Part shown: positions 1-8,380 of the stretch, piece after piece | Numbering within the stretch: the stretch's first letter is position 1 | Layout of the letters: each line of letters starts with the position of its first letter | Assembly (NCBI GenBank): GCA_046160345.1 | Contig: JBJXGO010000035.1 | Location: forward strand, 1 to 25,742 | DNA from: M3007 sp046160345 | Lineage (GTDB): Bacteria > Bacteroidota > Bacteroidia > Chitinophagales > Saprospiraceae | Length of the DNA stretch: 25,742 nt | Direction of reading: 5' to 3' | The notes under the pieces: generated by a model | Databases searched by the model: none | The model's input: only the letters and a program-made list of their open reading frames with translations | What the model was told of the DNA's origin: nothing | Translations under genes and position numbers: made by a program

Positions 1-413
1 GGAATGGATACGCGATTGCCAGTAGGCGGGTTGCCTTGCATCGGACCGGTATTGGTGCCGCTGAATATGCCGCGCACACAAACCATATTCCCTTTCGAAA
101 ACATTTGTACCACCTCGTGCCGCACATCAGGGAAGCTGGCCTTTTGCCCTTGCATCAGTCCTTTGAATACTTCCAGATTGCCCGGTTGAGGCAGAAAGGG
201 GTTGTAAATCTGAAAATCAGGGGCACAGTATTGGTCGAACGTGGCTGGCTCGCCGGCATCCATAGCAGCAAGAATAGCGCGAACGGATGCTTCGTTTTTA
301 GCTTCGGTTTGCACCACTGCCTGAGCCATGGAGTCGGCTTTGGGATCGTTGCAGGCAAAGAGCAAAAAGGAGGTAAAAATGGCTGGCACGAGGTGTTTGA
401 ACCGGTATTTCAT
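1..413 (-). CDS. SnoaL-like (NTF2-fold) lipoprotein, 3' part missing at window edge
   Basis: The ATG is at 413 and the frame stays open to base 1, so only about 137 residues are visible. The N-terminus is a signal peptide with a lipobox-like LLFAC, predicting a lipidated, envelope-anchored protein. The rest reads as a SnoaL/ester-cyclase NTF2 fold: a helical start (NEASVRAILAAMDAG), then FPDVRHEVVQMF, VCVRGIFSG and the signature GTNTGPMQGNPPTGN. That signature recurs in the paralogues near 14.4, 16.3 and 18.1 kb. Family members include polyketide cyclases and isomerases, but most envelope forms have no known substrate, so none is assigned here. It lies 95 bp downstream of the AraC-type gene on the same strand and could be co-transcribed with it. 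Fold assignment is firm; function is unknown. Confidence 0.85.
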   Translation of the reverse strand, partial: MKYRFKHLVPAIFTSFLLFACNDPKADSMAQAVVQTEAKNEASVRAILAAMDAGEPATFDQYCAPDFQIYNPFLPQPGNLEVFKGLMQGQKASFPDVRHEVVQMFSKGNMVCVRGIFSGTNTGPMQGNPPTGNRVSI

Positions 414-508
414 TTCCGAAAAATTTTAATGATGAATTAATTTCTGGAACAAAGGTGCCGTCGTTCAAAACAAGGGTGATGGTACCAAAACGACCTTTTG
501 CGGTCTGT

Positions 509-1435
509 TTACGATTTGTTTCGGTATTGCATCGGCGTGCAGTTTGCCATCTTTTTGAAAAATTTGTTGAAATGAGAAGGATCGGAAAAATCCAGTTGGT
601 AAGCGATCTCTGAATTAGAGAGCTCCGTGTGCCGGAGGTAGGCTTTTGCTTCGGTCAAAATCATGGTGTCAATCAGTTCGCCTGCTGTTTTTTCTGATTG
701 AGATTTGATGGTTCGGTTAAGGTGGTCTGCACTGATATGGAGCATTCTGGCATACTCGGAGACTTTCCTGAACTCCAAAAAATGCTGACTTACCAATTTG
801 ATAAAGCGCCTGAAAAGCGCATTGCCACTGGTGGCCGTTTCTTCCCGGATAAGCAGGTGTTGTTCATAGTGCCGGTTGGCATGGGTCAGGATAATTTGAA
901 GATACAGGCGGATCATCCGGCCTGAGTCAGACTTTCTGCTTTTGATCTCTTCATTTATTTTCCAGATCAGTCCTTCTATTTCTGCTGCTGTCTCCGGGCT
1001 AAGTTGAAAACTTTGGATACCCGTGTAATTGAAAAACCGGTACTGCTCCCTGTTGTCTTTCAAGAGCAATGGTTCGGCCATAAAATCTTCTATAAACAGC
1101 ATATAATAGACAAGAAAGTCATCGCTTTGGTCATGAAGCGAAAAAACCTGCCCCGGAAACCCAAACACGATGCAATCGCGAACGGGCTGGTAAGATTCCA
1201 GGCCAAGCTCAAAACTTGCCGTGCCCGCGCGCACCAGAGACATCCGGTAATATTGGGTTTTTATAGGACCGATGTTTGATTTCACATTGGCCGAAGAATA
1301 CAACCCGAAGCCTCCTTCAACGAGCTCATTCGAATTGTCTAACCCAAAATCGCTTTTTAAAGATTCGTCCTTGTGCAAGCGGTAAAGCGAAGTGTCGAGC
1401 TGGTAAGTCTTGATTTCAGTGCTGCTTTTCTTCAT
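509..1435 (-). CDS. AraC-family transcriptional regulator
   Basis: The protein has 308 residues. The N-terminal ~190 residues are a cupin-like sensing region of the Bacteroidota AraC type (GLYSSANVKSNIGP, FGFPGQVFSLHDQ). The C-terminal ~100 residues hold the two-helix DNA-binding domain: VSEYARMLHISADHLNRTIK, then NSEIAYQLDFSDPSHFNKFF and the closing KKMANCTPMQYR. The start is placed at the ATG at 1435 (MKKSSTEIK). The longer frame would begin at a TTG at 1483, inside a likely -7 promoter element. The ligand is unknown. The nearest downstream gene on this strand is the SnoaL-like lipoprotein at the left edge, a plausible target (inference). Confidence 0.93.
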   Translation of the reverse strand: MKKSSTEIKTYQLDTSLYRLHKDESLKSDFGLDNSNELVEGGFGLYSSANVKSNIGPIKTQYYRMSLVRAGTASFELGLESYQPVRDCIVFGFPGQVFSLHDQSDDFLVYYMLFIEDFMAEPLLLKDNREQYRFFNYTGIQSFQLSPETAAEIEGLIWKINEEIKSRKSDSGRMIRLYLQIILTHANRHYEQHLLIREETATSGNALFRRFIKLVSQHFLEFRKVSEYARMLHISADHLNRTIKSQSEKTAGELIDTMILTEAKAYLRHTELSNSEIAYQLDFSDPSHFNKFFKKMANCTPMQYRNKS

Positions 1436-1480
1436 TTTACCAGGTCGAAATTTTTTTGACAGCCTCCGGTAAATGGCAAA

Positions 1481-1510
1481 CAAAAGTTAGGAGGCACGAA
1501 TAAATTCAAA
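1481..1510 (-). promoter_or_regulatory. candidate Bacteroidota-type promoter for the AraC-type gene
   Basis: On the minus strand TTTG (1510-1507) is followed after 18 bases by AACTTTTG (1488-1481), close to the -33 TTTG / -7 TAnnTTTG pattern of Bacteroidota. It gives a leader of roughly 40 bases to the ATG at 1435 and argues against the upstream TTG start. Confidence 0.4.
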
Positions 1511-1589
1511 GGAAAAAATACTGCCTGAAAAAACATGCTTAATGCGAGTAATGGGCTGAGATCGCAAACGTGTTGAAAATCAGGAGTGT

Positions 1590-1622
1590 ATTGGAGGTGC
1601 GACTTTGAGTCGCACCTCCAAT
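1590..1622. repeat. perfect 15-bp inverted repeat with 3-base loop
   Basis: Arms 1590-1604 and 1608-1622 are exact reverse complements (core GGAGGTGCGACT / AGTCGCACCTCC) around the loop TTG. It lies between divergent genes, upstream of both, so it is not a 3' terminator. There is no T-run after either arm. A mobile palindromic repeat unit or a protein-binding site are possible explanations. Confidence 0.8.
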
Positions 1623-1657
1623 TATGCTGGGAACCAATAATTTAGCCTAACCCATTA

Positions 1658-1687
1658 TTTGCATGGTTAAAAGATTTTGTATTTTTG
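1658..1687 (+). promoter_or_regulatory. candidate Bacteroidota-type promoter for the small lipoprotein gene
   Basis: TTTG at 1658-1661 is followed after 18 bases by TATTTTTG at 1680-1687, an exact match to TAnnTTTG. The ATG of the downstream lipoprotein gene is at 1727, giving a leader of about 35 bases. Confidence 0.5.
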
Positions 1688-1726
1688 ACCGGTTTCAAAC
1701 CATTATTTACTAAAAACACATTAAAC

Positions 1727-2161
1727 ATGAAACATTTCACTTTTTCGATATTCAGTTATTTCCTCTTTTTTCTTTTAGCCTGCAATGCCCAGAATCCATC
1801 CGCTGCCGAGCAGAAAAATACAGACAAATCCAAAACTATGGGTTGCGAGCAGTTGGAAGGCAAACAATACAATATCACGCTTACAGCTGGCGGCAAGGCA
1901 GAAGCTCCGGAAATCCTTTCCTTCCACAACAAAACAGTAGAAAGTTCTGCATGCCTGCAATATGGTTTTGCAGCTTCAGCCTACACCTGCGCAGTGGGGC
2001 TGGATGGCTCGTTGGCCATTGAAACCGTGATGACAAGTGAAAAAGAAGGTCGGATGGATTGGAAGTTCTCTGCCACAACAACGCAGGTGCGTGGCACCGT
2101 CCTCTGGGCAAAAGCTGGACAGGCGGACATAGCCTATACGTTTGAAGGCTCCATAAAATAG
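1727..2161 (+). CDS. small secreted lipoprotein of unknown function
   Basis: The protein has 144 residues and begins at ATG 1727 (TTAAAC-ATG-AAA context). An in-frame upstream start at 1685 lies inside the predicted promoter. Residues 1-20 form a signal peptide ending in a lipobox (FFLLACNAQ), so it should be lipidated at Cys18. After a short polar linker comes a compact beta-rich domain of about 100 residues with alternating hydrophobic strands (YNITLTAGGK, LSFHNKTVESSACLQYGF, TTQVRGTVLWAK) and three further cysteines. The layout resembles small envelope lipoproteins that monitor or bind ligands, but I do not recognise the family. The potassium channel gene starts 34 bases downstream, so they may share a transcript. 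Confidence 0.8.
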   Translation: MKHFTFSIFSYFLFFLLACNAQNPSAAEQKNTDKSKTMGCEQLEGKQYNITLTAGGKAEAPEILSFHNKTVESSACLQYGFAASAYTCAVGLDGSLAIETVMTSEKEGRMDWKFSATTTQVRGTVLWAKAGQADIAYTFEGSIK

Positions 2162-2177
2162 TCGAAAACGATTCGAC
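2161..2177. other. small inverted repeat at the lipoprotein stop codon
   Basis: GTCGAA (2161-2166) and TTCGAC (2172-2177) can form a 6-bp stem with a 5-base loop right at the stop codon. No clear T-run follows, so it is at best a weak terminator. Confidence 0.25.
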
Positions 2178-2183
2178 ATGTGT

Positions 2184-2191
2184 TAGTTTTG
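2184..2191 (+). promoter_or_regulatory. possible -7 element just before the potassium channel start
   Basis: TAGTTTTG matches TAnnTTTG and ends only four bases before the ATG at 2196. No good -33 TTTG lies at the right distance. If used, the transcript would be leaderless or nearly so. Confidence 0.25.
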
Positions 2192-2195
2192 CAAA

Positions 2196-3293
2196 ATGTT
2201 TTTCTTCATCCACCTTTTTCGCGTATTTCGAACAAAGGACCTTATATATACGCAGAAAATTCATGTATCTCATTTGAAAAGTGCCGTTCGGCGCCTTGGA
2301 TTCGCGTTCGGATTGATGATGTTTGCGGTTTTTATTGGCACGCTGGGTTATCGGATCATTGAACACGAAACTTGGTTCGACTCCTATTATATGAGTTTGG
2401 TAACCCTTTCTACCGTCGGTTATGGAGAGGTAATTCCCTTGAGTTTTGAAGGACGCGTTTTCACCTCCTTTCTCATTATTTTCAACATAGGTTTTTTTGC
2501 TTATTCTATTTCTACTATTACAAGCATTTTTGCCGATAGTAAAATCCATGCTTTTTTCCTCGATTTCAAAATGATGCAACGCATACAAAACCTCAAACAG
2601 CATACCATTGTGTGCGGATTTGGCCGCCATGCCGAAGAAGTTTGCCAGGAGCTGACCAAGCAAAAAGTCTCTTTTGTGGTCATCGAAATGGATCATGAAA
2701 AAACCAAGGAACTTCGGCATGAAACCAACTACCTGTTTCTCGAAGGAGATGCCACCAACGACGAAGTGCTCAGGGAAGCCGGTATAGAGCAGGCTGCTTC
2801 CTTGGTGGTAACACTCCCGGAAGATGCCAACAACCTTTTTGTAGTGCTCTCGGCGAGGCAGATCAACCCAAATCTGAAAATAATCAGCAGGCTCAATGAT
2901 TCCGGCGACGAACAAAAACTTATACGTGCCGGAGCCAATCATGTGGTTATGCCCGAAAAAATAGGCGGCTTTTACATGGCAACTTTAGTCAACAAGCCCG
3001 ATTTGGTAGAGTTTTTTACGCTCATTTCAAATACCGGGTCAAATCAAGTGGTGTTTGAAGAAATTCCCGTTTCCCGGTTCAAGGCTCAATTTCAGTCCTG
3101 TACCATTGCTGAATGTAAGATCACTACCCTTACTCAAATGCCCATTTTGGGCTTACGCCATGCAGATGGGCATTATCAACTCAACCCGCCTTTGGATTCT
3201 GTAATTCAACGGGACATGGACATTGTTATTTTAGGCGACATAGAGCAGATAAATAGGTTTAAGGACCTGATTTTGAAGGATTCCGAAAATTAA
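2196..3293 (+). CDS. two-TM potassium channel with cytoplasmic RCK (TrkA-N/TrkA-C) domain
   Basis: The protein has 365 residues. A first membrane helix at about 33-53 is followed by a pore loop with the K+ selectivity filter TVGYG (73-77) and a second helix at about 88-112, the KcsA/MthK-type layout. The RCK domain then starts with a Rossmann nucleotide motif GFGRHA (141-146), an acidic strand end VVIEMD and EGDATNDE (183-190). A TrkA-C-like module fills about 270-360. It should form a tetrameric inner-membrane channel gated by ligand binding to RCK. ATG 2196 is taken as the start; an in-frame alternative (MMFAVF, residue 41) would cut the first helix. The stop codon overlaps that of the convergent helicase gene. 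Confidence 0.93.
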   Translation: MFFFIHLFRVFRTKDLIYTQKIHVSHLKSAVRRLGFAFGLMMFAVFIGTLGYRIIEHETWFDSYYMSLVTLSTVGYGEVIPLSFEGRVFTSFLIIFNIGFFAYSISTITSIFADSKIHAFFLDFKMMQRIQNLKQHTIVCGFGRHAEEVCQELTKQKVSFVVIEMDHEKTKELRHETNYLFLEGDATNDEVLREAGIEQAASLVVTLPEDANNLFVVLSARQINPNLKIISRLNDSGDEQKLIRAGANHVVMPEKIGGFYMATLVNKPDLVEFFTLISNTGSNQVVFEEIPVSRFKAQFQSCTIAECKITTLTQMPILGLRHADGHYQLNPPLDSVIQRDMDIVILGDIEQINRFKDLILKDSEN

Positions 3294-5749
3294 GCATCGG
3301 TTTGCCCAACCCTGTTCAAGTGCTGCAACACCAGTTTTATTTCACCGTAAGAGTATTTTTCCTCAAAATGCGCTTTCGCTTCAGTGCTGGATTGTGTGTT
3401 GTGCTCTTTGAAAAACTGTTCGATTTCATGAACGTGCCCGGCATCCATTATTTTGAAAATGTCCAGCTCGCCCATAGCGACAAAAGCAGACAGGTGGCCT
3501 TCAACGGTGCTGCGCACAAAGCCACGTTCCAGTGCAATTTCGTCAATGGTTTTGCCTGATTTGAACATTTCAAAACTAAGGGTTTTGGTTTCGGTTTTAG
3601 GCGCCTTTTCAAGGGCCAAGTCCGGCAATTGATCTGCCTCGATCCGTTTTTCCGTGCAATACGTCTGAATCATTTCTATGAGTTCTACCCCAAACTGCTT
3701 GATTTTGATGTCACCGATTCCTTTTATTTTTTTCAATGCGGCAAGGTTCTGTGGCAGAAACTGTACAATCTCAAACAGCGAGCGCGTGGGCAGTACTTCG
3801 TAGAGCGCCAAGCCCTTGGATTCGGCTACTCCTTCGCGCCAGTCTTTCAACATGGAAAAAAGTGCAGGATGCGGCGTATTCTTGGGCACTCCGCTGGTGA
3901 TAGCGGGTACTGAGATATTTTTTGTAGCGCGAAAATCCAATTCTGCATCAGTTTTGGCACGAAGGTATCGAGTGGCAGAGAAGCCCTTTTGAACGCTGTG
4001 AAAACAGGCGTTTTTGATAAAAATCTCTTTTTGAAGCCCTTCCAGCGTCTCCTGGGCCAGTTTTCGCACTGATTTATTATCAGTCAAAATCTGGACGCTG
4101 CGCATAGCGGGTAATAAGTCTTTGCCCAGTTTTTCTTCAAAATAGATGCCTGCTTTTTGCAGGCGGGCCTGTAGTTCCTGATTGTCTTCAGGCAAGCAGG
4201 CTTCGGCAAAATACTGCCCGATCTGGGGCTTAAAACGTTCGGCTATGGCAAAAACCTGTTCAAGCGCCCGGGCTTCCAAAGATATAATTTGTTGCCCGGC
4301 CTCCTGATGGAGCACCTTTTCATGTTCCAAAAACACTCGGTTCGTTTGGGTAAAGCGTCGGCGAAGGCGACTAAAATCAAATAATTCCTGCAAAAGAGCC
4401 TGCTGGTAATCTGCTTTGGAACGGATGAGGTGGGCTTCGTCCGGTGCATTTTTGTCGGCTTCTTCCGTGTAGTTTTTCACTACGGAATCGGTCTTGACGC
4501 TTGACAGGATGATCCTGGAGCGCAGCACAATGCCTTCAAAACTTTTGCAGCGGCTGAGCGCAACATAGACTTGCCCGTGAGCAAAGGCTGCTTGTGCGTC
4601 AATGATGGCCCGGTCGAAGGTGAGGCCCTGGCTTTTATGGATGGTGATGGCCCAGGCCAGTTTGAGCGGATATTGCGTGAAGGAGCCCAGAACCTGCTCT
4701 TCCACTTCTTTGGTTTGTTCGTTCAGGGTGTATTTAACGTTCGTCCATTCAACCGTTTCGACCACGATGTCTTCCTTTTCGCCCGGGCATCGAACATAGA
4801 TGGCGTCTTTATCAAATCCGGTTATTTTGCCGATTTTTCCGTTGTAGAAGCGCTTTTCGCGATTCATGTCATTTTTCAAGAACATCACCTGTGCGTCTAA
4901 TTTACACTCAAATATCTCGTCGGCTGGGTAAGCGTAGGCCGGAAAATCGCCTTCAATGGCCGCTTTGAAAGCCAGCAGTTGTTGTTCGATGGCGGCAAGT
5001 TTTTCGCTGTTGATCTCCTGCGCCGATGCGTTGTGCGCAGTCAATGTAATGTAAGGCTGTTCCTCCGAAGGCTGAAAATTGGCAACAAAACGGCTGTTGA
5101 GTGCAGTTAGTACGGACTCATCCATCTGGTTGTTGCGCACCTTGTTCAACAAATCAATAAAGGTGGTGTCAGATTGCCGGTAGATATGCTTCAACTCGAT
5201 AGAGACCGGATCAGTCTTGCCAAGTGCCTGACTTCCAAAGAAGTACATGGTTTCATAATGGTCGCGCAGGAGATACCATTCCTCATCTTTCACGATGGGT
5301 GGAAGTTGGTGGAGGTCGCCGATCATAAGCAATTGAACACCGCCAAAGGGTTTGAAACGGTCGCGGTATTGGCGCAGCACGTCGTCAATGGCATCGAGTA
5401 CATCGGCGCGCACCATGCTTATCTCGTCAATCACCAGCAGATCGAGGCTTTGTATCAGGCGTATTTTTTCACCGGTAAACCGGCGCTGTCGTGCGGGATC
5501 TTTTGCCGCGCCTGGAATATAAGGCCCGAACGGTAGCTGGAAGAACGAGTGGATGGTCATGCCGCCGGCATTGATGGCGGCAACACCTGTAGGTGCTACC
5601 ACAACAAGCCTCTTGGGTGTCTCCTTTTTGATCTGGTGCAAAAAAGTGGTTTTCCCTGTACCTGCTTTTCCCGTAAGGAAGATATTTTTATGGGTGTTGC
5701 GCAGGTAGTCGAAAGCGAGTTCGAGTTCTGGATTTGTTTGAAAAGACAT
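3290..5749 (-). CDS. Pif1/RecD-like superfamily 1 helicase with HRDC and HTH_40 tail
   Basis: The protein has 819 residues. The N-terminal half is an SF1B helicase core: Walker A GKAGTGKTT (27-35), VAPTGVAAINAGG (51-63), Walker B VIDEIS (106-111), motif III GDLHQLPP (144-151), HKSQGLTFD (371-379) and motif VI VALSR (396-400). After a long helical linker comes an HRDC-like module (about 625-695, with GIGDIKIKQFG), then a helix-turn-helix HTH_40-type domain (about 725-815, KTIDEIALERGFVRSTVEGH). HRDC and HTH modules usually bind DNA or help branched-substrate choice in RecQ helicases; on a Pif1-like core this is a known Bacteroidota arrangement. A role in replication-fork or recombination repair is inferred. 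The start is the ATG at 5749. Confidence 0.92.
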   Translation of the reverse strand: MSFQTNPELELAFDYLRNTHKNIFLTGKAGTGKTTFLHQIKKETPKRLVVVAPTGVAAINAGGMTIHSFFQLPFGPYIPGAAKDPARQRRFTGEKIRLIQSLDLLVIDEISMVRADVLDAIDDVLRQYRDRFKPFGGVQLLMIGDLHQLPPIVKDEEWYLLRDHYETMYFFGSQALGKTDPVSIELKHIYRQSDTTFIDLLNKVRNNQMDESVLTALNSRFVANFQPSEEQPYITLTAHNASAQEINSEKLAAIEQQLLAFKAAIEGDFPAYAYPADEIFECKLDAQVMFLKNDMNREKRFYNGKIGKITGFDKDAIYVRCPGEKEDIVVETVEWTNVKYTLNEQTKEVEEQVLGSFTQYPLKLAWAITIHKSQGLTFDRAIIDAQAAFAHGQVYVALSRCKSFEGIVLRSRIILSSVKTDSVVKNYTEEADKNAPDEAHLIRSKADYQQALLQELFDFSRLRRRFTQTNRVFLEHEKVLHQEAGQQIISLEARALEQVFAIAERFKPQIGQYFAEACLPEDNQELQARLQKAGIYFEEKLGKDLLPAMRSVQILTDNKSVRKLAQETLEGLQKEIFIKNACFHSVQKGFSATRYLRAKTDAELDFRATKNISVPAITSGVPKNTPHPALFSMLKDWREGVAESKGLALYEVLPTRSLFEIVQFLPQNLAALKKIKGIGDIKIKQFGVELIEMIQTYCTEKRIEADQLPDLALEKAPKTETKTLSFEMFKSGKTIDEIALERGFVRSTVEGHLSAFVAMGELDIFKIMDAGHVHEIEQFFKEHNTQSSTEAKAHFEEKYSYGEIKLVLQHLNRVGQTDA

Positions 5750-5988
5750 GCAGTATTTTCATGGGGGCTTTGCGTGGTTAAATGATTTACGAATGTACGG
5801 AAACCCTTGGAATAAAACAAACACTCAGGTAGAGATTTCTTTTGCACGTAAGCCAATCCAATAATTTTTCCATAAATTCTCCTGTTCTGTATTGCACAAA
5901 TTGCATAAATCCTGGCGGGACTATTTGCTACGGTCAATACTTCAGCATCGTGCAAAACTACATAGAGTGGCTCAACACCAACATTTTT
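5750..5988. other. intergenic region between beta-helix and helicase genes
   Basis: I find no gene here. Both flanking genes are on the minus strand. The stretch holds two minus-strand promoter-like sites: the better one at 5790-5821, and a second with TTG (5981-5979), 18 bases and TAGTTTTG (5960-5953). No hairpin terminator with a T-run is evident after the beta-helix gene. Confidence 0.5.
5790..5821 (-). promoter_or_regulatory. candidate promoter for the helicase gene
   Basis: On the minus strand TTTG (5821-5818) is followed after 20 bases by TACATTCG (5797-5790), one mismatch from TAnnTTTG. The helicase ATG lies about 40 bases downstream at 5749. Confidence 0.4.
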
Positions 5989-7674
5989 TTACCAAATCAG
6001 CAATTTCTTACTGCTGAACTTCCCATTCTGCATAACAGAAACCACATAAACCCCGGCTGATAAAGTGGACAGGTCTAATGTTAGTTCAAACTCTGACCCA
6101 CTTTTTTCTGAGATTCTCTTACCCGAAGCATCCAAAATCCAGATATGTCGAGAACCTTGATCTGGAAACTGTAAAGTCAACTGTTTGCTTTGGGAGTCAA
6201 AGAAATGCTTGAAGGAAAGCGCTGGCGTTGGCAAGCTGACATCGGTTGTTGTTTCTGCCTTTTTCACCAGGAAAACGTTGAAATATGGATCTGTATGTAT
6301 GGCAGGTCTGGGCACATTTTCGCCGATAACCGGTGTAACACTACTGAGGTTCATAGGCAAATTGACGATTGGGTTTGCTGTAGAATAAGTGGCGCTAAGC
6401 ACCGGACTTGAAAACAGATCCTGTACATCGAAGACCTCAAAATTTTCTCCTTCTGCCAATCCTGCATCTGCCAGGTTAACTTGAATTGAAGACTGATTTT
6501 GCCAATTATAGACCACAATGTGCGCCCGGCCAGCTTCGTACAAGTTCGGCCGAACGAACACAGCATTTTGAGCAGGCAATGGGTTGGACGGTAAAATCGT
6601 ATTGCTATCGGCAGATATCTGCGCAGCCGATACCGGGTAGATGCCTCCAATTAAGGAGTTGCCCGTCGCCGAAAGCCCTGTGACCGGCAGGTTGTTTCGC
6701 ACCGCCCAGTATCCTGCAGAATAGTTGTTTCTAAAATTTACATTGTTCAACCCGCTTTGGTATCCCATATCCATATTGTTACTTCGTTGATAGTCAAAGC
6801 GATTGTACAGGAAATTTTCCTGAATGAGAAAATTGTTCCCCGGACCACTGGCGGTCGAGTTTTTCCCGATCAGAAACCCCCAACCATTCGGATCATCGTT
6901 TATCGTGCCATTGGAGAAAACGACATTTCCTTCAAGGTGAAAGTTGTTGATACTTGATGCACTGGAGCCATACAAAATGATACCGCTGTCGAATTGCTTG
7001 AAAACAATATTGTCGCGGATAAACTTGGTAGGCGCCACATTTTGGCCATACATGCCTTCTCCGTGGCCGCGCACGCCCAGATGCGACCAACCATTGTAAA
7101 AAATGATGCTGCCATAAACTTCGCAATCCACGCAGCCAGAAAAAGGGCCCAGGCCATTCCCCGTGTCGTGAACGATCAAATTGATGTACTTGTTTCCCGT
7201 GCCCAGCATGACCAAACTTCGCACCCTCCATCTGGATCCTGCCAGGGAGTCGGCCCTTGAATGCAGGTTGGAATCGGTCACTTCAAATCCCCAATACCAG
7301 GTATAATTGCCCAAAATACCCATAACGTAAGAATCATTGGGGTCCACAACCGGGTGAGGGAGGTTGCCCCCGTCGAGTATGGCGCGTTCGCCAGGGTATT
7401 GGCGGACAACAATTGGCTTGTCGGAAGTGCCTTTCAAGTGACTGATAAAACTGACTGGGCCAAGTGTCGGATTTCCAAGGTAGGTGCCGCCTCGGAGCCA
7501 GATCGTATCGCCTGGCTTTACCGCAGCAGGATGGTTGAGGGCAGTTTGCAAGTCCCATGGGCTGGCCATAGAGCCTGTGTTAGCGGAATTGCCGTTCGAT
7601 GAAACATAAAATTGGGTGCCCAGCACTATTGTTGGAACAAGCAGGGCGGCGAAAGCCATAATGATTGATCTCAT
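5989..7674 (-). CDS. secreted right-handed parallel beta-helix protein with T9SS sorting domain
   Basis: The protein has 561 residues with a Sec signal peptide (MRSIIMAFAALLVPTIVLG). The opening FYVSSNGNSANTGSMASPW, then KPGDTIWLRGGTY and VVRQYPGERAILDGG, is the standard start of pectate-lyase-like beta-helix proteins (PbH1/DUF1565 type). Repeated Asn-rich rungs follow to about residue 350 (KFIRDNIVF, NFLIQENFLYN, NNVNFRNNYSAG). A beta-sandwich linker leads to a C-terminal T9SS type A domain (about 485-561) with DASGKRISE, LSAGVYVVSV and the final KKLLIW. It should be exported through the Por/T9SS machinery and attached or released at the cell surface. Polysaccharide binding or lysis is typical of the fold, but catalytic residues cannot be assigned from sequence alone. 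Confidence 0.9.
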   Translation of the reverse strand: MRSIIMAFAALLVPTIVLGTQFYVSSNGNSANTGSMASPWDLQTALNHPAAVKPGDTIWLRGGTYLGNPTLGPVSFISHLKGTSDKPIVVRQYPGERAILDGGNLPHPVVDPNDSYVMGILGNYTWYWGFEVTDSNLHSRADSLAGSRWRVRSLVMLGTGNKYINLIVHDTGNGLGPFSGCVDCEVYGSIIFYNGWSHLGVRGHGEGMYGQNVAPTKFIRDNIVFKQFDSGIILYGSSASSINNFHLEGNVVFSNGTINDDPNGWGFLIGKNSTASGPGNNFLIQENFLYNRFDYQRSNNMDMGYQSGLNNVNFRNNYSAGYWAVRNNLPVTGLSATGNSLIGGIYPVSAAQISADSNTILPSNPLPAQNAVFVRPNLYEAGRAHIVVYNWQNQSSIQVNLADAGLAEGENFEVFDVQDLFSSPVLSATYSTANPIVNLPMNLSSVTPVIGENVPRPAIHTDPYFNVFLVKKAETTTDVSLPTPALSFKHFFDSQSKQLTLQFPDQGSRHIWILDASGKRISEKSGSEFELTLDLSTLSAGVYVVSVMQNGKFSSKKLLIW

Positions 7675-7716
7675 TTTGAAAGGAACAGGTTTATTAAATT
7701 TTTTTCGATAAAACTT

Positions 7717-7746
7717 TTTGTTTTAATCTCGGGTTGTTTACTTTTG
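7717..7746 (+). promoter_or_regulatory. candidate Bacteroidota-type promoter for the membrane protein gene at 7777
   Basis: TTTG at 7717-7720, 18 bases, then TACTTTTG at 7739-7746, an exact match to TAnnTTTG. The ATG at 7777 follows about 25 bases after the expected transcription start. It favours the start at 7777 over an in-frame upstream ATG at 7744 that overlaps the -7 element. Confidence 0.5.
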
Positions 7747-7776
7747 GCCCATTCTTCACATCAAAATTTTAACGAC

Positions 7777-8322
7777 ATGAAAAAACAAATTATCGCAACC
7801 ATCGTCGGCGGATTGATCCTTTTCATCTGGCAATTCCTCTCATGGTCAACCCTTGGGGTGCACAATTCAGAGTATGGCTATACGGCCAATCAGGATAGGA
7901 TAATGGAGGTGCTCAACCAGAACTTGACGGAAGCAGGCACTTATATGGTTCCAGGTGTTCCTCCAGGCACAAGTCATGAACAGGCTGAAGCCTTGATGCA
8001 GCCAAATATGGGCAAACCATGGGCCAGCATCAGCTATCACAAGGCCTTCAACATGAACATGGGCATGAATATGTTTCGTGGATTTGTGGTTGATCTGTTG
8101 GCTGCTTTTCTGTTGAGCTGGCTGTTATTGAGGTTTGCAAACCTAAATATGCGGTCTGCTCTGCAATCGTCTTTATTCGTGGGCCTTATCGGCTATTTGA
8201 CCATCCCTTATCTTAACAGCATTTGGTTTGAAAACAATTCTATTGGGTACCTTATTGATGCCCTTGTTTCATGGGGACTTGTTGGGATTTGGATGGGCTG
8301 GTGGTTGCCAAGGGAGCAATGA
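7777..8322 (+). CDS. four-TM membrane protein of unknown function
   Basis: The protein has 181 residues beginning MKKQIIATIVGG. Membrane helices are predicted at about 5-24, 102-120, 129-146 and 155-177. Between the first two lies a large loop of about 75 residues rich in Met, Asn and Pro (LMQPNMGKPW, HKAFNMNMGMNMFRG). The last three helices follow a pattern also seen in the small membrane proteins at 8942 and 14885: a helix with LL..F.L.W, a charged hinge before an amphipathic (A/G)L helix, and a Trp-Gly-rich last helix. They may be distant relatives. It is monocistronic and convergent with the minus-strand block. I do not recognise the family. Confidence 0.75.
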   Translation: MKKQIIATIVGGLILFIWQFLSWSTLGVHNSEYGYTANQDRIMEVLNQNLTEAGTYMVPGVPPGTSHEQAEALMQPNMGKPWASISYHKAFNMNMGMNMFRGFVVDLLAAFLLSWLLLRFANLNMRSALQSSLFVGLIGYLTIPYLNSIWFENNSIGYLIDALVSWGLVGIWMGWWLPREQ

Positions 8323-8380
8323 TCGTGCAATTGTAAAAAGCCCCTTGCTTTAAGGGCGTGTAAATATATGCAATAAAAAT

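Noticed and set aside
1881..2942. 353-residue frame antisense to the lipoprotein and potassium channel genes
   Set aside because: The opposite strand carries two clearly recognised proteins with signal peptide, selectivity filter and Rossmann motif; the antisense frame has no motif.
5596..5955. 119-residue minus-strand frame overlapping the helicase start
   Set aside because: It overlaps the Walker A coding region in another frame and shows no family signature.
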